Positions 22,438-33,070 of a DNA stretch of 64,000 nucleotides are shown piece after piece; the first letter of the stretch is position 1; every line of letters starts with the position of its first letter. Made by a program: the position numbers and the translations under genes. The stretch is from Skeletonema tropicum (taxonomy: Eukaryota; Bacillariophyta; Thalassiosirophyceae; Thalassiosirales; Thalassiosiraceae). A model generated the notes under the pieces. That model saw nothing but the letters and a program-made list of their open reading frames with translations. It did not search any database and had not been told where the DNA came from. The DNA is taken from NCBI GenBank assembly GCA_037178625.1, contig CM074130.1, positions 4,650,001 through 4,714,000 on the forward strand. The letters are read 5' to 3'.

Positions 22438-22998
22438 TCACTTTGCACTTGGGCTAAAACGTTGTGGTGGCCTGCTGCTGCGACGCGATATATGACGACG
22501 ACCCACATCAAAGTCGTCACTCAAGTCACGGCCCAACCCCAACACGCGAGAGGCAGCAGATCGGGCAGCAGCCATGAATCTCTCACCGGGAGACCCACTC
22601 GGAGATGATTCTCCACGTTCTTGGGGCATGGGGATAGGATTAATCTCATCACTCTCAAAAGATCCAGAGTAGCCCACTTCTTCACCATTTGCTCCCTCTT
22701 CATAACCAATGTCAGGAAAGTTGTTCATGGAAAAGTATCCGTCAGCAACATTGCTGTAGTCACTCTCATACTCCGGACTCATTCCATCTCCAGCGCTACC
22801 GAGTTCACCACTGCCTCCTTCATTATCGTACAAATCCTCAACTTCAACACTTCCAACTTCGTCGCCATTCTCGCCAAGAATGTCTCCTCCGTCGTTGTAG
22901 TCCTCAGCACTTTCCACTTCGACGACCTCAGCGCTTTCCACTTCGTCCTTGTCCTCCTCCTCGGCTCACTCCACTTCATCGCCTTCATCCTCCTCGGC
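22438..22998 (-). pseudogene. acidic gene fragment captured in a mobile element
   Basis: On the minus strand an acidic frame (VESAEEDEGDEVE, a TGA at 22966-22968, then AEEEDKDEVESAEVVEVESAED) runs to a stop at 22438-22440. It ends with a basic tail, GRRHISRRSSRPPQRFSPSAK. There is no ATG at its 5' end; the coding sequence simply starts where the GGCGTGA repeat array stops. The fragment therefore looks truncated and carries a nonsense codon. The parent gene is not recognised. Acidic repeat content suggests a disordered nuclear-type protein, which is inference. Confidence 0.55.
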
Positions 22999-23009
22999 GC
23001 TCTCCACTT

Positions 23010-23205
23010 GGCGTCATGAATGGCGTACATTGGCGTGACGCCCGGCGTGAATGGCGTGCATTGGCGTGACGCCGGCGTGAATGGCGTAAATTTGCGTGAC
23101 GCCCGGGCGTGAATGGCGTATTGGCGTGACTCCCGGCGTGAATGGCGTGGATTGGCGTCACGCCGCTGCTGACGTGGTTTGGCGTGACACAACGTGAATA
23201 GGCGT
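23010..23205. repeat. right subterminal array of GGCGTGA motifs
   Basis: Repeats of ggcgtgaatggcgt and ttggcgtgacgcc are similar to those of the left array, with small variations. They reach to within about 30 bp of the right inverted end of the CACTA-like element. Confidence 0.8.
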
Positions 23206-23650
23206 GAACCAAAAACCCTGAGCTTGTGTCACTAAAATGTCGGGTTGGTGCAGGCTGTTTTAGTGTGTTAAGAAAAATCTTGAATGGCTGCGGACTCGTC
23301 AACTACTAATTCCACCGTACGGCATTCTATTGGAGAGAAATGCTTTTGACCAAAAGGTAGCACTCACGTACTTAGCGCATACCACAAAGCTACTATAGGA
23401 ATTCGCGCCCAAAATCAAGCCCCTCTGCAGCTATTATTTGTATCAGATTAGATAAATAAGTGTGTAGGACGACACAGATGATAACTTCTTTACTTTGAGG
23501 GTCAAAATCCAACCTTTCGTAGCAAGTTCAAATCAAATCTGTGCAAAAAGGAAGGATTTGTACGCTTTTGTATGGGGGCTTATATGTATAGATATAGGAG
23601 TAAAAATTACTGGTAGCCCTTGTACTTTGGCCCACGTGGGCCGACCTGGA

Positions 23651-25488
23651 AGCAAGGGAATAACTATGGGGATAGATACGACAGGCCGTTCCCGCCAGAA
23701 TGATTTGTTCAGAGTCGATTTCGTCACAAAAATCGAGAATTTTTGCTCTGCTAGCTTTCACCATGTTAAATGATCATTCGTAATGCCCTAGTAGATCGAC
23801 GAGATTGATTCCATTCACCAGTAACAGACTGCAGTTGTGTTCTACACCCATAGCCCCACCACTTGAATGCTGGTTTGACGTCGAAATTCGCTATACTCGC
23901 TGAGAACGAGCTCTCGCAAAATCACCCATCGACACAAAACGCCGAAATCAGCATATCTTGACTCCTCCCGATCGTGAGCATGCTATCAGTCAACGATCAT
24001 GGCAGCACACTCCAGGGTTGTGAGAGGTTGAGGAAGGAGATCTTGAATTCTTCGTGGTCCTTGTTTTGGTCAATGTGTAACTAAAAATTCATGCCGAATG
24101 CGATGGATCTGAGCCGCAACAAAGATGAAGTGAACAATCTTCTCATTACAATAGACAACGATACCGGACGAATTCTCATCTTGTATTGGAACCAAGTGAA
24201 TCAACAACATATGCTGAAGAGTAATCCAAAACCTAAGCAATGATCATGCGGTGATGAGATCACACAGTGCTCCTCTAATGTAACTCGGCTGGTGGAAATG
24301 AGAAGCGATTCTTTGGAAACGGAGGATTGATGCCGGTCATGCTCCGCAACGAAGCAGAGTATTGAAAGTGACACAGAATAAAGTATACAATATGACATTT
24401 AATTATATTCATTCATTCGTTCACCTCATCTCTATTATTTAATTGAGCCAAACATAGCTGCGCTACACGAATCAGCTGCTAGAAGTCATGTACATCATCC
24501 CCTCCTCTTCTTCTTCGAACTGACTCTGTTCATTTTATCCTCTTTTGACTTCAGTGCCTCAGTGTCATTACGTAGACGTAGGTGATCCATTAATTGACCC
24601 CTATTTCTACAGACACTTCGTCGTAATGCACATCACTTTGCTTGTTCCTCGTTTTCTCAAATGCTGATTCATCCTCCTTCTTTTCGTATCCTTAGCACAT
24701 TCTATGTCGTTTCCACAGATGAAGCGGTCTCTACTTTCCTCTCGATCATTGTGCGATATTGGAGCCGCTTGATCACATGTGCCTTCTTCCCCCTCGTGCT
24801 GCAAAAAAATATTGCATCGTATTTCCTTGCATAGTCTTCCCCCCCCCCACCAGTTTCCAAGATAGATGGCACTTCCTTGTGTAACTATTATCAACCCATA
24901 CACCCACAATAGCTTTCATCCCATCATCGTTCCTACTCAAAAGTGTGCCGGTTTGTTTCAACAGTCATTCACTACTTATTCACCAACTTCGTTTAGCGAG
25001 GTGTGATAGTACAGCACAACGACTCTGCTTCTTTTTGAATCGTTTCACGGCATCATGCTTCTTGATTGCAGCCAGCGTCTCGTCCAATCCTTGGAATCTA
25101 TCCAAAAGATTGAATAGGATGACATATTCATCGTCATCGGAGTCGATTCGACTATTATTGTGGTGTGATGTCAAGATATGCTGATTTCGGCGTTTTGTGT
25201 CGATGGGTGATTTTGCGAGAGCTCGTTCTCAGCGAGTATAGCGAATTTCGACGTCAAACCAGCATTCAAGTGGTGGGGCTATGGGTGTAGAACACAACTG
25301 CAGTCTGTTACTGGTGAATGGAATCAATCTCGTCGATCTACTAGGGCATTACGAATGATCATTTAACATGGTGAAAGCTAGCAGAGCAAAAATTCTCGAT
25401 TTTTGTGACGAAATCGACTCTGAACAAGTCATTCTGGCGCGCCCCGCGTAAAATGACCCTGTCGTATCCCCATAGTTATTCCCTTGCT
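23651..25488. mobile_element. element with ~315-bp terminal inverted repeats
   Basis: The left repeat (23651-23962) starts AGCAAGGGAATAACTATGGG. The right repeat (25170-25488) is its reverse complement, with a few differences near the outer end. Both pass through GTCGATTTCGTCACAAAAAT and TTGACGTCGAAATTCGC. The 1.2-kb interior has no transposase. The only protein-like part is a 64-codon minus-strand ORF, 24980-25174 (YVILFNLLDRFQGLDETL), which partly overlaps the right repeat. GGA flanks both sides (23648-23650, 25489-25491) and could be a 3-bp target duplication, but that is weak. Long inverted ends recall Mutator-like or foldback elements; no 9-bp duplication is present. Confidence 0.75.
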
Positions 25489-25973
25489 GGAAGCTTATAA
25501 AAACAGTTTGGGCCTTAAGTATTACCTGAGCCCTCCTCTCTACCTACGATCCTTTCATTCACGAATTCACATCAAAAATACATACCTGAGCCCTGCACTT
25601 GCTGCGCCCGCCAAGCGAGCAGAAGTAAGCATCAGCCCTTGCCCTCGCCACGCACATTATTTTATGTTGCAATTGGCAGACAAAAGGAACTACTCCTACA
25701 ATTCGCGTCTTCAAGCTACCATCTCGTTGCTCGTTGCACATCCGCAGACCCGCCCATTGAGACTATTCTCTCACAATTTGCATCGTAAGTGAAGGCCCGT
25801 CGTTCTGTCAACTCAGTGTGTAAATAGGAGAAATAGTTCTTCGTCGGCCATGACAACTAACTTTTGTCCTGACATCATTATCATCCATTCGCTCTCCAAA
25901 TTCAAAACCCAACTAACGTTGCTCTGTCATTCATTATCAATTGAAGAACATTCTGAAATAAAAACAAATCATC
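25489..25973. other. promoter-side spacer of the secreted Cys-rich gene
   Basis: There is no supported ORF. The ~50 bp before 25974 are A-rich (gaaataaaaacaaatc) and probably a 5' UTR. Confidence 0.35.
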
Positions 25974-27383
25974 ATGAGGTTCGCTGCTGCTACACGAGCA
26001 CTTCTTATTGTAACTGCAGTTGGTCGCGTTGCTGCACAAACTCCTGAGCCATCATCCATGCCATCGTCTCAACCTTCTTCGGATCCCTCTGAACAACCCT
26101 CTTCAGAGCCTTCTTCGGATCCTTCTGAACAACCCTCTTCGGATCCCTCTGAACAACCCTCTTCACAGCCTTCTTCGGATCCCTCTGAACAACCCTCTTC
26201 ACAGCCTTCTTCGGATCCTTCTGAACAACCCTCTTCAGAGCCTTCTTCGGATCCTTCTGATCAACCCTCTTTGGATCCCTCTGAACAACCCTCTAAATCT
26301 CAAGAGCCTTCTTCAGCGCCGTCTTCGGATCCCTCTGAACAACCCTCTTCCGAACCCTCTGAACAACCCTCTTCCGAACCCTCTTCAATGCCTTCGTGTT
26401 CACCATCCTTTTCACCAACCGAATCACCCTCGACGAAATATGGCACTAACATGTTCTATCCCATTTGGGAACAAAACTATAACGGGTGCAGGTAAGATCA
26501 TTACTCTCTCTCTCTCTCCTATGTGTGTGTGTGTGTGTCTGCGATTGCGCACGCGTTGTTGGATGAATACTCGATGCTCTAACCTCAAATAATCTTACAT
26601 CCGTTGTCTCAAATAGGAATGACGGTTTGGAACCCAACTACATGGCTGCGAATCCTACAGACTGGCTAACCAGCACAAATGAAGCCTGCTGCAGCAAATT
26701 CTTCAATGGGTTCTTATATGAAGCATGTATGGGGAGGTATCCTCCGGATCATGACGATTGTATTGTAGCGCTATTTTATCCTGATTGGAGCGGATCTAAC
26801 GAAGGCTGCATTGCTGATGGTAAGTAAAAATGTTGTCCAATCTATCTTATATGTGTATCAGCTAAGGCAGCATTCACTAATGCAGAATATGTTTTCTCAA
26901 TCAATCTCTATAGGGAAAGAACCTTATTACATGCTTAGCAACTTCAACTATTTCTTTTCCAACTCTATCGAAGAATGTTGCGAAAAGTTTTACCAATGGA
27001 ATTACTATGATTGCACTGGAACGTCACCTGTGCTGACAAACGGAGAGTACTACCCTGATTGGACTGGAAGTAGCACTGCTGCTTGTCGCAATGATAATAA
27101 GATGCCCACTTACATGCTCAATGATCAAAGTTGGTACCTTTCTACCACGCTCGAAAAATGCTGCGAAAGGCATTTTTCCTGGGGGCTAAGAGACTGTCTA
27201 GGCACTACCCTCGTTGGGACCAATGAGTGGTACGTGAACTATGGAGATGAGACATGTGTTCAAGACTGCAACGGAGCGTCCCCCTGTGGTGGAATTGCGG
27301 ATTTTTGGGTCCAACTCTACAAGAGCAAGGCAGAGTGTTGTAAAGATGCTTTGCCTTGGAAACCCAGATGCCGCTTCAACTAG
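25974..27383 (+). CDS. secreted Cys-rich repeat protein with Pro-Ser-Ser stalk
   Basis: There are three exons: 25974-26491, 26617-26819 and 26914-27383. Donors are GTAAGATC and GTAAGTAA; acceptors are CTCAAATAG and TCTCTATAG. The product is 396 aa. A signal peptide (MRFAAATRALLIVTAVGRVAAQ) is followed by about 120 residues of PSSDPSEQ/PSSEPS repeats. The rest consists of Cys-rich modules of roughly 60 residues built on the pattern YPDWxGS-x-C-x-D, YM-x-N, W, then ECCEKFYQWNYYDC. Each module would form several disulphides. The Pro-Ser stalk is a likely O-glycosylated spacer. Such an architecture suits a cell-wall or surface protein; family function is unknown to me. The last exon and 3' UTR have a near-identical truncated copy at 36254. 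Confidence 0.8.
26043..26396 (+). repeat. in-frame Pro-Ser-Ser coding repeat
   Basis: Tandem 12-24-nt units of the type cctctgaacaaccctcttc and gagccttcttcggatccttc encode PSEQPSSEPSSDPSEQ. Near-identical units suggest recent expansion by slippage or unequal exchange. Confidence 0.85.
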
Positions 27384-27740
27384 GTCAGCAATTTAGTTTA
27401 GCGTATTGGTATCAAGGGGAAAGAATAACGATGGGGATGGGGCAAGTCTTCACCAAAATAAGGGGCAGGGGGAAGATCCGATAAATAGGTGTGTGGATAG
27501 AGTTACCATGACGATGCGAAAGACACGAATATGCAATCCAAGTACTTGGAACTCTTTTGTAACAGAAGAAAATCAATAAGAAAAATAAAATAGAAATGAA
27601 TTAGATGTTACGAGGCAGATATTAATTAATTTGGTGTATTTCAACCGGATGAATCAGCTGAGAGTGAATTCATAGAAGATGGAGGATCAGGAGTAGCATA
27701 TTCATTCTCTTTGTGGCAAGTCGACGAGCTACTTTTTGAA
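27227..27740 (+). repeat. copy A of a duplicated 3' segment
   Basis: From GTGGTACGTGAACTATGGAG in the last exon through the stop and about 350 bp of downstream sequence, this segment is closely repeated at 36254-36760. Similarity is high in the exon and up to about 27590 and fades after 27640. The rest of the gap to 28088 contains a CT-rich simple repeat (27789-27808) and no supported gene. Confidence 0.8.
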
Positions 27741-28088
27741 GGTTCAAGCATCCTTGGAAAATCATGCGCTCTCTCTAAGTAAGTAGTACTCTCTCTCTCT
27801 CTCTCTCTAGACTCTAGAGAGACGAGCACACATCTCTTTCGTGTTTCTCGTTAAGCTCCAAAAAATATATAACCGCGCAACGGAAGGTATCAGATATTCT
27901 ACCATTCTTCACTTATGTAACAGTCATCTGATACGTCTTCAGACCGCTCGAGGATTGACGCAAATTACATTCCACACAGCATTGTTGTAAGTGTGGTGTT
28001 GATGAGAGGGGGCATTATCGGTTGATAAGTACGTTATCGTTATCAAAAGTCCAAGAAGTATTTCGATGTCGGAAAAGTCCACAGGCTC

Positions 28089-28531
28089 TCACGAGTAGTG
28101 AGGGAACATCTCGTTTTCAATTCTCAAAGGTGTGCGATGGAGAATTATTCTCAAAGAATTATGAGTGTTCGTTGGTACTTCCTCTCGCGATTCGAATAGG
28201 AGTATCTTCACATACTTCTGCTCAAGATTTGTTGGAAGCAATTGCGTGATGGGTGAGATTGTTATTGTGGTGGATGTGTCGTTGTTTCGAATTGGAGGTA
28301 GAGTTTCATACACAGCAATCGGCAACATATAACTCTTCAGAGATTCAACTTCCACGGTGATCCAACTACCGATATAGGAGCGATATAATGGACAGAACGA
28401 TAGTTTTGTGTACTTGCTGTGCGCTCCGTGTAGAAAAAGGGTGTTCCAAGAAGAAAACCTGCCTGGAGAGGTCTGAGTAGTCTGAGCGATGAGCTGTTGT
28501 GATCATCGTCAATATCGACATAAACTGGCAT
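28089..28531 (-). pseudogene. unknown ORF pair, possibly one frameshifted gene
   Basis: An ATG at 28529-28531 opens a frame (MPVYVDIDDDHNSSSLRLLR) that ends near 28337. A second minus-strand frame overlapping it (YIGSWITVEVESLKSYMLPI) continues to 28089. The two read like one protein with a shift near 28350-28370. No family is recognised, and both parts are short. Confidence 0.25.
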
Positions 28532-28851
28532 GATTAGTTGACTGAGATGATTTGCAATAACGCTTATCGACGAATAATAATATCGTGCTTGTACTTACTT
28601 GTGTGCGGAAGCGGAAAATGTGTGTTGATGGGCGCCGCTTTCAATTTGAAATAAACACATTCCCTGCAATCGGCGACACAAAATTATCCACGATGATCTC
28701 GACACTACTTAATGGAAGTCGATATGGGCGGTAAGAGGAGGCGTTGTCCTACTGACAACCGATCATCTTGGTGCTGAAAAACGGATTTTCCACTACTTAT
28801 CTACTGACAACAACATGGTTGGACTGGCGGTGCTGCGGTGCTGAAAGTGAA

Positions 28852-29045
28852 CCTCCGCGAAATAAACCCCCCCGGGGGTCTAAAAATTTTGGCTAGTCTG
28901 ATCTAGGGGGGTCTGACTTTCGGAATAGTCATATTAATTCCCTAGTAAATACTAGTAGAAACAGGGAGGGGGGTCAAAAGAGATGAGGCTGTGATTTGGA
29001 GGGGGGGTCTAAGCCGAGTAGGGGGGTTTAGTTCGGTGTAAATTA
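28852..29045. mobile_element. small G-run element, diverged relative of the one at 43857
   Basis: The ends are imperfect inverted repeats: GAAATAAACCCCCC on the left and GGGGGGTTTAGTTC on the right. Between them are four more G-runs, three followed by TCT and one by TCA. The segment AAAAATTTTGGCTAG-TCTGA at 28882-28900 is shared with 43893-43912. No TA duplication could be fixed, so the boundaries are approximate. It lies directly upstream of the DUF6824-like gene. Confidence 0.5.
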
Positions 29046-29120
29046 TATCTCCTTATCGTCATCGCCACTGCGCTGCCGCATCCATTGAGTGCAAACTGCT
29101 CGCAGCGATAGAGTGCCACG

Positions 29121-30633
29121 ATGTTGTCAGCCGCACCTAGTCATCGTCCCCCCCCCCCGCGACACCGATATTGTTCTTGGAAGAGGGTTGGCCATCGCCA
29201 GCCGGCCTGGTAACAAGTGGCTCTGTGAATTTGCTGAGGAACACGAAGATGAATATCTACAAATCAAAAGGACGAACAAGAAGGAGATGACTCGATACGT
29301 TGATAGTCTTGTGGACGAAATATACAGATGTGATAGATATTTTTGTAGGATTGAATCACACAATTACCACAAATTCACTATCTCGAAAAAAAAAACGTCA
29401 TTTTTTCTAAGCAGTTCCACCAATACTTCGCAGATGCCCTCCTCCGCTGCAACTGCACAATCTCCTAATTTCAACCGTGGTGTCATAGACGAAAAGACTT
29501 GGTGGAGATATTATAACTTCTTGCATGACAATCCTGATTTAGAACATGACATATGGTCGATTTGTGATGATTTATACATGAATCCTTTCCTCCTCCCAGG
29601 GCGATGTAAAAACAACGGTAGGGATAAGGGGATAGCTCTCACAGTGGACATACCTCGTGGTAATCCGGCTATAGCCAATTTGGATAGACCCGCCTACTTA
29701 CGACAGCAGTTCATTTACCCCGAATCATCTTGCGAAGTTAGTGGCTAGGGAAACACTATACACTGCTATCCTTATGGATTTGGGACAGGCAAAACTTCTG
29801 TGGGTACAACACCCAGGTAAGATACTTCTGTCTTCTATTTGCTCTCCATGAAACAAGTCATTTGCCTCAACAACATGAGATGTCATTTCTCATTTCAGTC
29901 AACTGGTGCTGCGTGTTTGGACTAACCCAATGCATAAGTTAGCAGATAGAGTGTACAAGTGTGTTCAGCAAAAACTTGAGAATGTCGCAGGAGTTGACAC
30001 CAGCCACCGCACCGTTTCAATAATATATCTATCATCAGCTTCAGAGGACAACAGAAGATCCCCCCCCCATAGAGATCAGATCTACGAACCAAGCATTCTC
30101 AAAAAGAGAACAGTCTCACTTGTATACTTGTTGTTGAGGACCCACGTCGGTTAAGCACTCAACTTGTACAACACAAGTCGAACCGTGGGCGACTTACAAA
30201 GGGACATATTCCACCAGTTGGTGGTAATTACTCCAAGCAGCTTTATGAAATGCGACATGGAGCTCTGTTCGTTTTGAATCCACAGTGTGAGAAACCAGCT
30301 ATGCGGAAATTCCTATATAACTCAAACCCTACGTTTTGGCTGCATGGGCAGCACAAACCCTCTCTACTCGATTGCAGTGGTATGAGTATTGGGATAGTTT
30401 TCAGAGTGTGTACCGTGGCTAGGAGCATAAATGCAGATACTGGCAAATTAGTTCTCACAGAAGAAGAGAAAGACAAAGATCTCACTTTATTCCAAAAGTG
30501 CAACACATTGCTCTCGACCATCGAAATGGATTCTCACAAACTTCGACGTCATCACATGCTTATCAAGACTGATTATTTAGCCATGAAAGATAGATGCAAA
30601 GTAACACGGTACCCGAAACGGAACACCAAGTAA
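29121..30633 (+). pseudogene. DUF6824-like plus 2OG-Fe(II) oxygenase (AlkB-like) gene, broken
   Basis: The ATG at 29121 leads into an 11-C run (29148-29158) that puts the next part out of frame by one base. There follows RDTDIVLGRGLAIASRPGN.. KKEMTRYV, the pattern of the diatom DUF6824 family (D-V-x-x-GRG..HPGN). A TAG at 29746-29748 interrupts the frame before YGFGTGKTSVGTTPS. An intron (29817-29898, GTAAGATAC..CATTTCAG) joins this to LVLRVWTNPMHKLADRVYKC. Then come SPPHRDQIYEP (HxD iron motif), RHGALFVLNP, FWLHGQHKP (second His) and GIVFRV (Arg for 2-oxoglutarate), in the order of AlkB-type dioxygenases. A frame change near 30125-30140 separates these. AlkB relatives remove methyl groups from nucleic acids; the substrate here is unknown. 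Three lesions argue for decay or a low-quality assembly. Confidence 0.55.
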
Positions 30634-30659
30634 AAACGTAAATATAATAGATTCATATT

Positions 30660-31710
30660 TTGATCTTACAATATTGATGACACATCTACATATGTAAGTG
30701 TCTTTGATGATCCCAAGAATAGTCTCTCTAATCGTATCCCAGTCATCTTCAGCATCTGAAATATCTCCAGCTGGATACTTGGCATAATGAAGAACTTCCA
30801 TCCAGATGATGTGTCTGCAAATTCTCCACCTGTTGAACATTTCACAATTGCAACACATCTTCTCACAATCACGGGTGACACACACTGTTGGTCCATCACC
30901 AAGCTCTCTCAGAAGTCGGAGCCTCTCAGACATTATCCCTTTACTGTTGAGTTCAGTCAGCTCGTCTGCATCAATGTGAAAGACATCATCCATTTTCTCA
31001 TCCTCTGTGGTGTTGGTCTGTGTGCTATCTTTCTCGATTATTCTCATTAAGTCCTTTATCTCGACATCATCACCCCATATGTCCTTCATTTCCAGAAAGT
31101 AGTCAAGATCACCTCCTTCATCGTCTTTTTCTTCACCCCATTTGTCACTCTCTAGTTTCTGGGCGCGTTTCTTGCTCGATTTTGATTTGCTCTTGTTACT
31201 CTTCTTCGTTGCCCCTCTGGACTTATCACACTTCGATGCAAATGATCACCCGCTCCTTTACCTTCAACCTCTTGGTGCTTTCCTATGGATAAACGCATGC
31301 AAATTCCGCTAGAGTGTGTATTGTCACGAAGACGCTGCTGAATACGGGCCTTCAGTTGTTTTTGGCTCGTACTACCCATCAGTGTAAGAACTAAATCTTG
31401 CTGCCTTCTTTGGACGGCCATAGCTTTGGGATATTTTCAGTGGAGAACGAGCTAGACGAAGTGGTGATGAGATGGGTGTACCATTATTAGTGGAATGAAG
31501 CGTGGTTCCTGCATGAGCATCATGACCTGTTGCTGCCACATCCATTAGATGAACCAGTTCATCAAACATCTGAGGTGATGGGACCCCACTTTTTGTTGTT
31601 GTTGTTGTTGTTGTGTCCTTCAGACTGCTGCTATGACTTTGGAGATTAGGTGTTTCTGTCACATCAGTGGTACCAACTAACTCCGGCATTGCAGTGGCAG
31701 CATCAGCCAC
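30660..31710 (-). pseudogene. SWIM zinc-finger gene remnant, possibly MULE-type transposase
   Basis: Minus-strand frames 31372-31710, 31152-31421 and 30577-31089 read as one protein with two shifts. Elements in order: Ser/Thr-rich N-terminus, SYGRPKKAARF (AT-hook-like), KSKSKSSKKRAQK basic patch, DDEGGDLDYFLEMKDIWGDD, then CNCEMFNRWRICRHIIWMEV. The last has the CxC-x8-CxH spacing of a SWIM zinc finger. A SWIM finger near a C-terminal basic region is typical of Mutator-like transposases and of FAR1/FHY3 relatives. The catalytic DDE part is not visible here, so the transposase reading is inference. It converges on the preceding oxygenase gene. Confidence 0.45.
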
Positions 31711-32085
31711 TCATAGTTTGCTCACTTTTGCTCCGCATCAGCCTCTTCTCTCATTGTTTTTACCCTATGAAATGGAGCGCTCTATCTCTAAACTTGTACA
31801 AATGGCGTGAGATTTGAGGTGGTGGTGGTGAATTGAAGTGCGGTGGCCGGCGCAGCGGGCACGCACAGCGTTGGAGAGGGTTGAGGGTTGAGGGGTTCCC
31901 GTGGTTGAGGTTGAGGTGGTGCTGTCATGTGTCACTTCAGTACCACACCACACAAACTGGAGATATTAAATGTCATCTTAAAAATATGTACTTGATTCCT
32001 ATGTATATTCGAAAAATTTTTACTCCTAATTATGGTATCGTAGATACTAGGTGTATGTACGATTTTATTTTGGAGCCAAAAAAGC
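31711..32085. other. spacer before the Mutator-like element
   Basis: No ORF I would support lies here. GA/GT-rich sequence occurs at 31815-31925. The last nine bases (32077-32085) are the left target duplication of the next element. Confidence 0.4.
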
Positions 32086-32486
32086 CGAACCGGATTCTCA
32101 GGCCCGCGGGCCTGAGGGCAAATCCAGGCCCGCACATCACACATCACATATCACAAAAAAGTACAAAACAACGCCAAATCGACCGTTACTAATGCAATCA
32201 ACCCTCTGGACCCACTCCATCGCGAAGCGAATAAATGGCCGCTCTCCCCTGGGGAGAGTTGGGGGGACTGCGCCTGCGGCAATGCGCCAGTGCCAACCAA
32301 TCACTGACTTCGTTTCACCATTTCATCGATCTTCACATGGGCCAACTCTCTGATGTACGTGGGCTCTTTCTTTGAATGTACTTCTTCTTCTGTAATTTAG
32401 TACACATAAAGGGACGCGTATGTGTCAATAACTGTGTCGCGGGCCTGGATTTGCCCTCAGGCCCGCGGGCCTGAGAATCCGGTTCG
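32086..32486. mobile_element. Mutator-like MITE with 48-bp inverted ends and 9-bp target duplication
   Basis: Left end 32086-32133 and right end 32439-32486 are exact reverse complements over 48 bp. Each contains the 18-bp palindrome TCAGGCCCGCGGGCCTGA. The element is flanked by the direct repeat CAAAAAAGC (32077-32085 and 32487-32495). A 9-bp duplication is typical of Mutator-like insertion. The 300-bp interior has no coding capacity. An exact target duplication and identical ends suggest fairly recent insertion. Confidence 0.85.
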
Positions 32487-32704
32487 CAAAAAAGCTAAAA
32501 ATTTGTGCCGGCAAGCTTTCCGAACAAAAGCTCCACCCTCTAATAATATTATATACATTGTCTTGCGGCGGCGGCAACTGGAGAAATGGCCGATTGATCA
32601 ACCAATTAATAGCAAAACTCAACCACTCCTCTGATGTCGTGCACTCATTGATGTGTTCTTCCGCGTCTGCTTCACATTGACTGTCTACCGCCAATACATT
32701 AGCA

Positions 32705-33070
32705 ATGGAACAAACAGCGACGCCCAAACGATCCTCCCCGCCAGAGGTGGGGGGATACACACCAGGGATTTTCCACAATGTCATGTCTGTTGCCGATTTT
32801 GCAAAGACACTCGATGTGGATGAAAAGGCAACAAAACTTATTGAAAAGGCAATGAAACTTATTGTACCAACCTATGAAGACTACGCCAAAAAAGATTGCC
32901 CTTTTAATGCCATTGCAGCAAATAGAGGATATTGTGTGCTTCATTGCACAGTTTGGCGTCCCAAGCCAATGTATGGTCCTAGCTTCATGCGGCAAAGCAA
33001 CCCAAATGACAAAAGATGCTATTGTGATATGAAGGCATGTTTAGAAGCCAGATACTTCCCCTCCTCTTAG
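32705..33070 (+). CDS. small unknown protein
   Basis: The ATG at 32705 opens 121 residues. Composition looks real: MSVADFAKTLDVDEKATKLI and KLIVPTYEDYAKKDCPFNAI are helical and charged, and the C-terminal half has six Cys (GYCVLHCTVW, RCYCDMKACLEA). No signal peptide and no known family. It sits between mobile elements, so it may be a remnant or an orphan gene. Confidence 0.4.
   Translation: MEQTATPKRSSPPEVGGYTPGIFHNVMSVADFAKTLDVDEKATKLIEKAMKLIVPTYEDYAKKDCPFNAIAANRGYCVLHCTVWRPKPMYGPSFMRQSNPNDKRCYCDMKACLEARYFPSS

Larger units (their letters stand above)
21881..23250. mobile_element. CACTA-like non-autonomous element carrying a gene fragment
   Basis: The ends are CACCAACCCGACAT (21881-21894) and its exact reverse complement (23237-23250). 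Both are flanked by CAG (21878-21880 and 23251-23253), a 3-bp target duplication. A CAC(N)A terminus, 3-bp duplication and dense subterminal repeats are the signature of the CACTA (En/Spm) superfamily. GGCGTGA-type repeats fill both subterminal regions, and a piece of an acidic protein gene lies between them. No transposase is encoded, so it would need one in trans. Confidence 0.7.

Noticed and set aside
22621..23069. Plus-strand ORFs across the acidic fragment and GGCGTGA repeats
   Set aside because: Composition is dictated by the repeat and by the opposite strand; no motif.
26446..26637. Minus-strand ORF across intron 1 of the secreted gene
   Set aside because: It is an overlap with simple repeats (gtgtgt, ctctct) in the intron.
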